From contig NC_045138.2 of the NCBI RefSeq assembly GCF_008831285.2, positions 40,539,115 through 40,603,114 of the forward strand: a stretch of DNA of 64,000 nt, given 5' to 3'. The DNA comes from Nymphaea colorata. Taxonomy: Eukaryota; Streptophyta; Magnoliopsida; Nymphaeales; Nymphaeaceae. Below, piece by piece: positions 13,901 through 25,400 of this stretch. Position 1 is the first letter of the stretch. The number at the start of each line of letters is the position of its first letter. Position numbers and translations under genes: made by a program. Under the pieces are notes generated by a model. It was given only the letters and a program-made list of their open reading frames with translations. It did no database searches and was not told the DNA's origin.

Positions 13901-15983
13901 AGTTGGTTATCTCCCTAGAGAGGTGAACCTTCTAACTTCTAAGGGTCTCTTTTTAAGGTGTCGCCCAGTATTTGACTACAGTAAGGAAATTTAAGCTATC
14001 TAAACACAACCTTAGGTCAGTAGCTGTGAAAACTGAAAGGCTTCTATTTATTCCCCACCACCAAGACAACTGCATGAACGCTCACTCCGCATTTATCATT
14101 TGCAGATTCCTTACTATTATGTTCATATTTTGCTACCTTTATATGTAAGTCATGTGACTATAAGGCTTAAAATGCACTTACAAGACAAGTAGCAAGATGA
14201 AAAAATCTCAGTTCCACAGTTCGATCTCTTACAATATTAGTCATCAAAAACTCTGTTCATTTTTTCCGTCCTTGATGGGGGGGGGGGGGGGAGCAATAAT
14301 GAGAAAAACTAAATCACCTTACTCCTATCATATAATTCTGCAAATTCATCTTCTTGTTGCTCATCTGTACTCTTTTGTTCAGCCTTGTTAGATTCTGTTG
14401 AGTCATCCTTTTTTCTATCAGCATCCACACCTTCTGCTGTGTCATCCTTTTTTGTATCAGCTTCCAAGTGCTCTGCTGTGTCATCCTTTTCCCTATCAGC
14501 ATCCACACGCTCTGTTGTGTCATCTTTTTTTGTATCAGCATCCAAATGCTCTGTATTCCCATACTCCTTTTTATCAGCATCCATGCACTCTCTTGCATCT
14601 GAATGTGCTGTTGTATCATGCTTTTTCATGTCACCATCCAACCGCTGTTTCTTAGCTAGCTTTTCATCTGTATCCTCATTGTGATTTTCTATATTCTCTT
14701 CCTCTTCATGAGATTCAGGTTCTTCGTCACTCCCAGATGAATCAGAGTCGTTAAACAGGATTTTTTTGTTCAAAGGTTTACTAGTGATTGTACTGCTCTT
14801 CTCATCTGAACCTTTCCCGTCAACTAGTTCCTCAAAAAACTGCACAACGACATCATGGTCATTTATTGTGAAAAACCAAATGTTAGCTTGCAGGAATATC
14901 AGGTCAATGCTGAGATTAATATGCTAAAAGAAGAAGCACCTGGATGTACATGAACATTAAGAAGAACTAAAACAACAACAAAAAACCGAAAACACAAAGA
15001 TCGTATACAAAAACATGTTAAAGATAGTCTAATGAGCTAATTCCAGAAAGCACTAACACAATTTTTAACGACTCAAGAACCACCATAGGATCTGGGCACG
15101 GAAAACATCGGATGTATTCATATGATTACCAGATGAATAAGGATCCTCGATAATTAACATAAACGAACAGCCTCGACTATTTGTATTTTCACTTTGTTTA
15201 GGGGAACATACCTGTGTATGAGGTGCTTGTCGCTTAAAAATGTTTATCTGCAACAGCCGCCATCTGCTACTGATGTCCCATACAATTACTAGGCAACCAG
15301 TAATTCCTTGATTGCACCTAAAAACTATAATCTGGAAGCTCGAGGCAACCAGACTAATAATTTTTGTAGCCTCTACAGGAGACGCATTGTTTGCATAATG
15401 GCTAAGCTTGCTCCAAGCAATCAAATACGTTATAAAGCATAACAAAAAGGCCTTTTTTTTCAATGTGTTGTGTGTGAGAGAGAAAGAAAGAAAGAGAGGG
15501 AGAGAGAGACAGCTAACTTAAACAACTAAACGTGGAAAGAACCATAAACACTCTCAGAATCAAGATGAGGAAGCACTCCATACCAACAAAGAAATACTGA
15601 AACCAAATGTGATAAACCAAACAAAAAAGCGTGAATACACCCTTATGAAACAAAACGAAGAAGAAGAGGGGGAGGTGGGGGAGGTCGTACCCGGTCGACA
15701 AGAGCCAGCGCCTCCCTGGTGGCTTGGCGCTCTCGGCCACCGTCACACGTGAGGAAGAATCCCTCCACTCCCGGACGCAGAGGGTACAGTCCTTTCTTCA
15801 CCGGCTTCTGCAAACCATGAACAGCCCAACCACGATGAATCTCCCAAAAAAAAAGAGGAAAAGAGTAGTGATTAGCGTCGGAGGCAAAAGGGAGAAAAGG
15901 CTTACGTTGTGAGGGAGATAACGTGGCTTCCTCTTCTTGCTCTTCCCATTTGCTTTGTCACCTACCTGACCTGCGTCCGCCAT
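10912..15983 (-). CDS. THUMPD1: THUMP-domain protein, THUMPD1/Tan1 type
   Basis: Seven coding exons on the minus strand join in frame to 399 residues: 15983-15906, 15807-15691, 14839-14318, 13245-13106, 12973-12856, 12598-12458, 10995-10912. All introns are GT..AG. The product opens with a basic KKRKPRYLPHN segment, then KPVKKGLYPLRPGVEGFFLTC and DGGRERQATREAL, as in eukaryotic THUMPD1. An acidic, low-complexity exon 3 follows. The THUMP region starts at residue 240 (RRFASLDSGCNG) and continues through SRFILRLLPVEL, FAVLYDARANTGIERSK and QIVKTVCLIGVVQRYKELAKYNLRQL. Yeast Tan1 and animal THUMPD1 are RNA-binding adaptors for tRNA N4-acetylcytidine formation by the NAT10/Kre33 acetyltransferase; that role is inferred here. 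Exon 3 carries a 13-residue tandem repeat. The gene is complete, with no frameshift seen. Confidence 0.95.
14277..14291. repeat. G15 homopolymer in THUMP gene intron 3
   Basis: Fifteen consecutive G bases lie on the plus strand, which is C15 in the transcript. The run begins about 27 bases into the intron after the exon-3 donor (14317). Such runs are prone to replication slippage and sequencing error. Confidence 0.9.
14393..14587 (-). repeat. Coding minisatellite: five 39-bp / 13-residue units
   Basis: Residues 150-214 of the THUMP protein are five 13-residue units: CMDADKKEYGNTE, HLDADTKKDDTTE, RVDADREKDDTAE, HLEADTKKDDTAE and GVDADRKKDDSTE. Units 2-3 and 4-5 also match as 26-residue pairs. 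A diverged sixth unit, RLDGDMKKHDTTA, lies six residues upstream. The repeat is highly charged and probably disordered. Confidence 0.92.
15472..15510. repeat. GA-rich microsatellite in THUMP gene intron 2
   Basis: A (TG)n stretch passes into imperfect (GA)n/(GAAA)n. It lies inside the intron between exons 2 and 3 and shows no function. Confidence 0.8.
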
Positions 15984-16252
15984 TTCCTTCTCTCTCTCTC
16001 TCTCTCTCTCTAGAGTGGGCGGTTTCTGATACTTCTGATAAACCCTCCCGGTGCAGGGAGTGCCCCCATTTTCGGGCTAGCTTTTGTCAGGGCATGGATC
16101 TAAACCCGTATCCTTTTGAACAGAGTCCAAAGACTAAAATATCTCTCCCGACGGCTCTCTCCCTCTTTCTCTTCCTCTTAGCCTTGGTGCGCCTTCCGCC
16201 GCCGTTCTCCTTCTCCGCCCCCACCTTCTCAAATACGTTGAGATTAAGGGGT

Positions 16253-16531
16253 TTAATGTTGTAATTGATCGAACTGATAGAAGTTTAAGGGCTTCATGTA
16301 ATTGATCGGATTAATGTAATTGATCGAATTGATAGAAGTTTAAGGGCTTAATGTAATTATTTGGATTAATGTAATCGATCCAACTGATAAAAGTTTAAGG
16401 GCTTGATGTAATTGATCGGCTTAATGCAATTGATCGAATTGATAGAAGTTGAAGGGCTTAATGTAATTATTTGGATTAATGTAATTGATCCAACTGATAA
16501 AAGTTTAAGGGCTTAATGTAATTGGTATGAC
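16253..16531. repeat. 55-bp tandem array with a 110-bp higher-order pattern
   Basis: Unit starts fall at 16272, 16327, 16382, 16437 and 16492, exactly 55 bases apart, each beginning AA(C/T)TGATA(G/A)AAG followed by TTTAAGGGCTT.ATGTAATT. Units 2 and 4 share ATTATTTGGATT where units 1 and 3 have ATTGATCGG(A/C)TT. Units 3 and 5 share AACTGATAAAAG. This alternation gives a 110-bp dimer. The array lies about 270-550 bases upstream of the THUMP start codon. Confidence 0.93.
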
Positions 16532-17984
16532 TGGTTGGCTAGATAAAGTTTGACATAAGTTATGTTCACATATGAAAGACCACCACCATGGTCGATTCAA
16601 TAATGTTTTTATGTTTTGTTGAACATGATCACTTTTCTTGGGTTCTTTGATAATTGTTTCCTTTTGATTGAAATGAGGAGAAGGAAAAGAAAAAAAAAAT
16701 AGAACTTTTCATTGGGTGATATATGGTGAAGAACTTCTTAGATTGAGAAATGCCACTCATAAACCTTCTAAATTTGAATGAAAAAATAATAGAAAAATAA
16801 AGTGATATCCAGGTTAAATACTTGAAACCGGAACTGTAGAATAAATTATAGTAAAGTGTTTTAAACAACAAAAATACAAGAAAACATAAGAACATACTGT
16901 TGTGGTGTTATAGTTAAGTACTTTAAACAACGATAGTTTCTAATAGTATTTTGAAAATATTGTGTTCTGGCGGTGGTATTTCATTTCAGAAGTATCGGAA
17001 TATGATCACAACTACTGAATACCAGATGGGGGAAGTGTTCTTCAAGATCCTCTAACCATTAGAAATAAATAAATAAATAAGGATAAACATATCTGCGTTA
17101 TGTTAATTGTTTTTATATACACATAGGGAGCGGATACTCAATGTTAGTAAATGGTTAAAATTTAAAAAAAAATCATCATTGTGTTTATGAGAACCGATTT
17201 CTTAAATTTGTAATAATGACTGCTCAACAAAAGAGTCTAAAACTTCTACCTTCGTTTTATCCTTTTGGGTTACTATTCGAGCACTCCCTATATTTCAACT
17301 TACTTATTGATATCTTAAAATATTTGAAACAAAGATTAACTTAAGGTCCGTTTGATGCGCAAGAAGAATTTAACGTGGTAAATTTACCATGATAAATTTT
17401 TTTGAAAAAATTTACAAGATGAAATTTATCTCTGATCATGTTTAATGACATGGTAGAATTTAACGTGATAAAATTAACCATGTTTGATGCACAAACTCTT
17501 AATATCACCCTCGCCACCCAACTCCCTCGAAAATATCTAAGTCGTCACAATCATCATACTTTCTAACGTTTTCATTAATAATGGGATTTAGGAACTCACA
17601 ACGACGTGTTCCCTTATTTGACTTAGAAATATTTATTAATGACAAGTAACGGTCTAAGTTCCTCTAATTCCAAAGTCTACTTATTTAATAAAAGAGTCGT
17701 GGCCACGAACAACGAGGCATGCTTATGATTAATAGAACTTACATGGATAAAACGGAAAATAAATACATTAAAAAAAAGTTGAAACTTGTTTTTGATATTA
17801 AATAACAAAAAAGAAAAAAATTGGCTAAAGGATAAGAAAAAAAAAAAGGTAAGGTAGAAACAATAATTAGTTCGAGAAAATATGCAGGCGCATTGAAGGG
17901 GGCGGGGGCGATGATACCGTCCATATCGTTAAGAACAAGTCTTGGATTTTATAAAAGTATAATTGCGAAATGGAAAAAGGTTTG

Positions 17985-18170
17985 CAGGTGATGCCCGTTA
18001 AAGCCGACACGGACAGATCCTGGGGTGACCACAGTTTTCCGAGACAGACGGCTCCCCCTATCAACGGAACATGGGTTTGAGTCGGAACCCACGTCCTGGT
18101 AACAGGCAGCCTCGCCCCGCTCCAGCTTGGATCCAGTCGGTGGCCCTCCAATTTTTTTTTCTTTTTTGAA
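17985..18170 (+). mobile_element. SINE-like segment ending in a T run
   Basis: A GC-rich island in AT-rich DNA contains a box-B-like word (GGGTTTGAGTC, about 18072-18082) and ends in a run of T at about 18153-18166. Plant Au-type SINEs have a T-rich 3' end. No box A or target duplication was confirmed. Confidence 0.3.
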
Positions 18171-18510
18171 TATAAAATATTTTTTAAATAACAACTTTAA
18201 TACTAGCTAAAGGCACAACTTGTGTGGTTTTTGTGTCAATTAAAGAGGGGAGATTATTTTAACCATGAAAAAGAAATGTGGATCCAAATCTAAGGTCTGA
18301 AAAGAAAAAGAAGTCAAAACCCGATTGCCGAAAACCACGTTCTGGGCCGACTCGGGGTTCCACCCGAACCGGTCGTTAATTTTCAAATGTCAACCGGAAG
18401 CAGCCCACAGGACTTCCCTCCCTCAACCTCAACTAAATACCGTCGACGACGACGAAGAAAGAAGAAGAAGAAGAAGAAGAAGAAAGAGGGAAGGAGATCG
18501 AAAACCTGTA

Positions 18511-21500
18511 ATGGCAGGGCGCTACGGTCCTCTGAGAGTCTCTGCTCCCTCTCCGTCCTCGAGGCTCATCATTCTGCTGACGCTCCTCCCCCTCGCTCTC
18601 GCGGCCTTCGCGTTCGTCCTTCAATGGCGAGGAGGCCTCGTTGATCCTTCCAGTCGATGGCCCGGCGAGCCGCCCTCGTTTCCAGGCATGGTGGATAGCC
18701 CCCCCGTAGCTAGGCCTTCCTTGTTGTCGACAGTTGATTGCTCCGATCGATCCCACCGTGGTTCATCCTCCGGATTCCCATACTTTAAGGGGCGCGGATT
18801 CGATTTCCCTGCCGAGCAGCATCCTAAGGTCTGAAATTATCGATTTTTCACATCTATGTTTCCTCCGTTTCTTCCTTCCATGTGTTTTTGATATCCGCGG
18901 AAGCAACCCCTTTGACTTCCTTTTAGTCTATGCCTCTGTTCCCTCATGAAGGGGTGTTTGAATTATTGCTCTAACTTTGTCCGGCAGCCGTTAGACCAGT
19001 ACTCAGCGGCGCTTTCAATTCGAAAACGATGAAAAAATGGTTTGTGGTGTGCTCTCTGTGGTACCGTTAGCTGAAACCTGTGTAGATTGTAGTTGTTTAT
19101 CGTTCACTTGGTAGTGTGATGAAGTGCAAGAGGAGACCTTGTTTCGAATCGGGTCAGCTTTTATGTTGCAACGCGAGCGTCTGGGTTCCGGTTTCGAATA
19201 CAATCGCAGTAGCCTCAATCTGGTAACCGTCTGTCGATTATCATGGCTGTAATTTTAGTTTGGTGCATTGCCGGCTCAAGACTTCTCTGTGAGATGCCTT
19301 AATAAACCGGACTTGTATATAATCCATTCTCGAAAACCCATACTGGAGTCTCTATACTATAACAGGAAGTCGTAGCTCCTCTGTTCAAGCCAGGCACGTA
19401 CAATGATAAATACAAATGGACAATATGCTTAGTTCCATGTCGTGTTCTTGCAATCTTATTTCACCATTTGTTTGCTTGAAACGTTCCTGAGACATGCAAA
19501 TCCGGCGAATTCTTTGTTGATTTTCTCATGTTTTAGTCTTTACTGCACATCATATGCTTCAAGTTAAACGATTTTTTCTCTTGGTTGAGTATGCGAGTAA
19601 TTGTGCATGCTTGCTTGTTAACTGCCATATGCAATCTTGAAATTGTTGTTGCTCTGGAGTTCAAATATAACTATGGAGTATGGAGTTCATAAACTGATCT
19701 GCTAATAATGTTAGTATTTCTGACGGATGCAAGATCTGCAAGCTATTGTCAGTCTACATTTTTTCTCTTTGGTTGTATTCCAGCACTGTAAGAAGGAAAT
19801 GGCAAGTCCGTGTCATGATAACCACATCTGCGCTCAATTGCTTAGTCGTTCTGCTCTTAGGTAACTATTTAATGTTCAGCTGCTTAATTAATTTCGTGCT
19901 CTGCAGATTTGCATTACAACAAGTACATCAGCTGGTTTAGATCAGCTTCTACCATGGATATTCTATCATAAAATCATGGGAGTTTCCAACTACTTTTTGT
20001 TTGTGGAGGGAAAAGCTGCATCTTCAAATGCCACTGCCGTCTTGGAGGCTATCCCCGTCAGTATTATCATTTGTTTTTGTGTTTCGTTGAAAATTAGAAC
20101 ATTTGAAAGCCTTGTTTACAGGCTAAAAATAAAACTGTTGAAGATTAACCAGCTTTACTCATCCTCTCACAAACTTATCTGTCTCTGTGGCAGGGAGTGA
20201 AAGTGATATACCGAACCAAAGAATTGGAGGAACAGCAGGCTAGAAGGTTTTTCGTCCATCTAACTTCTTGTGTCTACTGTTTGTATTTCATGCATTTAAC
20301 CTTAAGGTTTTGTTGCGTACTGGCTTGCCTTTACTATTATCATGTCTAAACTGACAGGAAATCACTTTAAGAGAAATGCATACTCATGCTTACATTAGAT
20401 AAAAGGAGAAGCTACTTACAATTAACAGCTCAAGTTATCTCATTTACTGGTCAAAAAATATCCAATATTTCCATGCTTGAAGGAATAACAATAAAACCAT
20501 TCCTTCCACTGGGGCCTTATTTTTTAGCCTATAGTTGACCTACTGATTCTGTTGTCTGTTATCTCTTTGCATCCTTTAGTTTTTATATATGATTTAATTT
20601 TTGTGTGCATCCATAAATGTTTTTGCCGATTGAATGGTCTTCTATGAAACAATAGAAATCATTTTATCAACAAGATTTGTTGTTTTCATTTTATTGAACC
20701 GCTATTTCCCACTTATTGGATTACTTATATTTTTCTCTCCTTTTCTGAGTTCAGCCGTATTTGGAATGAGACTTGGTTGTCATCTTTCTTTTACAAGCCT
20801 TGCAACTATGAGCTATTTGTCAAACAGACACTTAACATGGAGATGGCTATTGTGATGGCACGGGTATATTTCTTTTTTCTATCTTTTTCAGTTATCTCTA
20901 TTCATCTTATTTCTTTTACTTATTGTATGAATGTGAAGTTGTTTAATTCTGTTGAACCTGTTGATCCTCACAGCAGGTTACCATGCTAGCAGGATTGTTT
21001 TTTGTTGTTATTTGCTGACTAGATATGTATAGTTTTTGTGCCTGCAACCAGTTCATCGTGATCACCTAATCCTTGCATGAATTAGTAATGAGCATGCAAG
21101 AAATTAAAAGTCAGGCTTGGCACAGAAGTTCAGAACAGGACTCTAAGAAAAGACGAATATATGAAAGAAACTATGCCGGCTCTTGAAAATTATCTGCTTT
21201 AGTTCAAAATTTGAAGGAGCGTGGAACATGGTTCTGTCTTAATCTTGCTTTATAAATGTTGGTAATATTTCAAAGTGCTGTAGTTGCATTCATTTTGTTT
21301 TCCAGTATCTGTTTTTTGTATTTCAAGCTGCTTTAGAAGGGCCTCAAAATCCACAGAAGATGTAGTGTTTTGTAGTTGAAAACTTCAAAGAATGTCATAA
21401 ATCGCATTTGTTTCTTCCTGTAATTCTTTTACCTTTCTTCTTCCACCACCCCTCAAGCCCCCTTCCCTCCCCTCCCACCCCAACCAAAGTTAGTCAAAAG

Positions 21501-24500
21501 ATTGTTTCAAATCCTTTCTGCAAAGGAAGCATGTTTGATGTAGTTTCAACTGGGCTGTTTATAACTGTCCAATTCCAAAATTTGCATGTGTTATGGATGT
21601 TAGATAAGAAAACTCTGAATCCATTTCCACACAGGTTCATACCTAGCTGGACAGAACTTTTTTTCTCTTTGGCACACACACCGATTGATGTGCACACATA
21701 TCTGGGCTGAAAATTTTGTGTTTGCTATATCTGTGACATTATTTTATCTCATGTGAAACTTTACTGATGACTTTTCAAAGAGAACAAATGCAATTAGCAG
21801 TTGGAATAATTTTCTATCAAAATCAATGACAAAGTGCTTACAATTGCATGAGTTTGTTATATAATGAATAGATAAGGTTCTTAGTCCACTGATTTCTTGA
21901 CACTAGTGAAAAATTGCTGGACATGCAAGACACACTTATTGAGGGAATGATTCTCTTTGTTTGTCTTGGTTACATTAGCTGTTAGTTGTCTCTCTTGTTC
22001 TAACTTCAAGCTTCACAAAACCATTGGAAATCGCAGGATGCAGGCATGGATTGGATTATTCATCTTGACACTGATGAACTTGTTCATCCAGCTGGTGCTC
22101 GGGAATACTCACTTAAAAGTTTGTTCAAAGATGTTCCAGAAAATGTTGATATTGTCATTTTTCCAAATTATGTGAGTCCATGATCTCTATAGCTTCCATT
22201 CTGCATCTTGATTGCTTCCAGACTGAACAGTCAGTTTTTTGCTTTTCTAGGAGAGTTGTATTGAGCGAGATGACATAAAGGAACCCTTTGTTGAGGTATG
22301 AAATGTTATGGAGCTTATTCATGTATACCATGTGGTTGTGCATCGATAATTCAATAGCCTATGGTAGTGTCACGTATGCACATGATCATATCATATAGTT
22401 GAAATTGTTGAAGCTAAATAAACTTTTTCATATGATAATGTAATAAATTTCTTCTCTTTCATGCATTTTCATGCAAGATGGAAAAGATAAGTTACTTCTC
22501 CATGGCTTGTTGCACTATCAGCGAGTAACTTGTTGAGTTTTTTCTCGCAGTGTTCGCTGATTCTGTTTTTTCGAGAGCTTTAAAAACGGAAGATGTGTGT
22601 CACTGCCTTTTAATTTCATCTATCCTGCCACTCACTCTGCTTGTGCGTCCATTCATATTTTGTTTCATACCCTGACTGAAGTCATCAATTGTTTTTCTTT
22701 AGGTCTCTATGTTCAAGAAGAACTATGATCATCTCACGAAGGAGATGTACTTTGGCAATTACAAGGAAGCAACTCGTGGTAACCCTAATTATTTTCTGAC
22801 TTATGGAAATGGAAAGTCAGCTGCTCGTGTCCAAGATCATCTGCGTCCTAACGGTGCGCATAGGTGGCATAACTACATCAAGACACCAAAGTAAGATTTC
22901 TTACAGCCCTTAAGCTGCATTCGGCCTCTATTTTGTTGACTACTAATATCTTGTGAATTTTCCTGGAGACTTCTTTGTGGAAATGTGGTACTTTGCTAAC
23001 TTTAGAATGGAATTTCATTGCTAGTGAGGTCAAGCTGGAGGAGGCTGCAGTTCTACACTATTCTTACACCAAATTCTCAGACATTACTTCTAGACGTGCC
23101 CGCTGTCGTTGCAAGGCCACGAAGGAGGATCTTAATAGGTGTTTCATGATCGACTTCGACAAAATTGTGAGTACCTGCCCTTATCGTCTGGGCAATTTTC
23201 TTATGGGAATTGCTTTTCTAATCCTAATTTGATCTTCAAGTCTTTTCATATGATACAAACTGATCTCTTTCCATCTTTACATTGACAGTTCATCTAACTA
23301 AGCTGAAATTTGTGCAAACTACATTTTTTAAGTAATTTTATATGCTAGAGGCTTTTTAAGCTTCTGCCAGTTGAACGTTCCAAAGAGACCGAGTTTCTTC
23401 ATATGCTTGAGAGCAGTTTATTGATTTTGCAGCTTGAATATCAAGCTGATGCCCTAAATAGTAGCTAGTAGTTATTCTCTACACATGCACGAGAGTGTGG
23501 CGTGCCAGATTTTCATCTGATTAGTTGGAAGAACCTTCTTAGAAGCCTTCCTCTTAATCTGATGATGAAAAGTCAATCTGTTGTTGATTAAGTTTATGTA
23601 ATTAATTTCGTATTAGTTGGTTCTGATTTACCTTTTTCTTCTTTCTTGTTCTTCCTATAATCATTCCTAACTCTCTTTCAAATGCTTATTGAACTACCAT
23701 CCTTTATGCACAGGCGTACATAATTGCTTCAACCGCGTCCGAAGAGGAGATGCGTCAGTGGTAACTATTCTAACCAGAGTTTTTAATTTCCATCTTCTGT
23801 TGGCAAATATACCCACTTTGTTAGGAAGATTTTTTGCCGAAGGTCAGGCAAGTTATTTGCAAATGGGCTGTGTGGGCCTTCTGCGATGCATATATCTTCT
23901 AGATATGGAAATTATTCTGATTGAGGCCATACGTGCTGTAAAGTGAGGCACTTGTTGAACTCTGTTGTGCACCATGGGAACTGGCTAGAAGAGAGCAAAA
24001 CCCAGAAATGCTTGGTTCTATCTATCTCTTCTGTAGATTGTCTGACGGTGCAATTTTTTTTCTTTTGGGTGTGAAGGTATCGCAAGCAAGTGGTCTGGGC
24101 CGATGAAGCTTTGAAGCTGAAGCTTCTCAAAAAAGGCATTCTCACCCGAATTGATGCCCCCTCGGTAAGCTTCAAACCCATGTGGGTGTGTCCTCCAAGA
24201 ATTGATTGATGTCAGATCTTGGAAAATTTTCCCGTGTTTAATAGCCGGTTGTTTTGGCAAACAACAGAGTTACCTCCCATCCCTTGATTCTCAATATTGG
24301 TTATCGAGACGCTCGGGGTTCGACATATTCAAAATATATTAAATATATATATATATATATATTTTAATTATTCTTCAAACAAAAGTAAACTTTGGGCCAT
24401 ACAAGCTGATGCTTGTAGTTCAAAATGATCAGTCAGAAACTGATACAATGCGTAGTTGCGTACACCAATATTGACCGCACTGCTCATTTGAAAGGGCATG

Positions 24501-25400
24501 GCGACCGGGTTTACTTCAGTTTTCTTTTTTCACTTAAACATCAAAACTCAAGTGGATCTCATATTTGTAGACCTTTTGATGCAGCCGAAACATGCGCTGC
24601 CTTCTTATGTGAAGTGATGAACACATTAAATACTCGTTTTCACGTTTAAATCCACCGAGTCTAGTACATTCGGCCTATTCAAAACATGAGATGCTTCCTG
24701 ATGCCCCTTCTGAAAGATGCTTCTTGAAACATCTGTGTTCTTGGCGTCCCAAGAACAGCATATTCTACAGGGAGATGGAGCATTCCATCTCCTAACTCCT
24801 ACCATGAAACGTCTGGAACAGAGCACTCGATTACCATACATCAGGTATTTTTTCCATCCATTAGGTACGTCATAGGAACGTAGAAATTAAAAGTCATTTC
24901 AGCCTATCCCCTACATTCAAACCTCCCTTTTTACCATTAGCAAGAAAGTTTACAAGTAAATTACAAAGATTTGATTTTAGCCCCGTGCCTTGAATCTGCA
25001 TATCCGTGTTTCCCGCATATTTCAATCAGACGAAAAATACATGGATGATTTGTGAATGCTGTGCAAGTATTTTTATTTATTTCACCTTATTTGGTAGGTT
25101 ATAATTCAAGGCTTGAAGGATTCTGGCATTTTCAGCTCGTTTCTTGAATCTAGAAAAGATTCGGTGCCAAAGGAAAACATCTCCTCCTCCATGGAACGTC
25201 CAAAGGACACCAACATCTCACAAGTACCACATACACATACAGTGTTGAAGATGAAGCCACTTCCAGCAAGGAGGAGGAACGGGGGAAAGCATCAAGCAGT
25301 TGCTCGAAGAACCCTGGCTTCCATTGATGCTTTGGCGAAAGCAGTGCCTCCGCGCCCCTCACCTGCTGGGAGGCGGACGAGGGCCAACTTCACATCTTAA
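18511..25400 (+). CDS. KOB1: KOBITO1-type glycosyltransferase-like membrane protein
   Basis: Eleven exons join in frame to 525 residues: 18511-18828, 19907-20056, 20194-20246, 20755-20863, 22037-22171, 22251-22295, 22703-22890, 23025-23166, 23714-23760, 24077-24164, 25098-25400. All introns are GT..AG. A single N-terminal membrane segment (about residues 22-40, within [21 protein letters not shown]) predicts a type II membrane protein. The glycosyltransferase-like domain contains [39 protein letters not shown], the DxD-type motif HLDTDE (residues 219-224), [21 protein letters not shown] and [20 protein letters not shown]. Arabidopsis KOBITO1 (ELD1/ABI8) is needed for cell elongation, cellulose synthesis and normal ABA/sugar response; its exact substrate is unclear to me. 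The C-terminal 60 residues are basic and less conserved. The first ATG of the reading frame is used. No defect seen. Confidence 0.96.
24343..24363. repeat. (AT)n microsatellite in KOB1 intron 10
   Basis: About ten uninterrupted AT units lie within the last KOB1 intron (24165-25097), which is otherwise AT-rich and featureless. Confidence 0.85.

Larger units (their letters stand above)
15984..18510. promoter_or_regulatory. Divergent promoter interval, THUMP gene / KOB1
   Basis: The two start codons (15983 minus, 18511 plus) face away from each other across 2.5 kb. On the THUMP side a (CT)n tract at 15989-16010 reads as (GA)n in its 5' leader. On the KOB1 side a (GAA)n tract at about 18462-18485 sits 25 bases before the ATG. 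Between them lie a 55-bp tandem array (16253-16531) and a SINE-like segment (about 17985-18170). No core promoter could be fixed with confidence for either gene. Confidence 0.6.

Noticed and set aside
15065-15463. 132-residue minus-strand frame between THUMP exons 2 and 3
   Set aside because: The flanking exons join in frame without it, and it shows no similarity to the THUMPD1 family. It is intron sequence.
17344-17500. Apparent MITE of the GTTTGGCAA family
   Set aside because: The two GTTTGATGC words at its ends are direct, not inverted, and the interior does not share the family core. It may be another element, but I could not define it.
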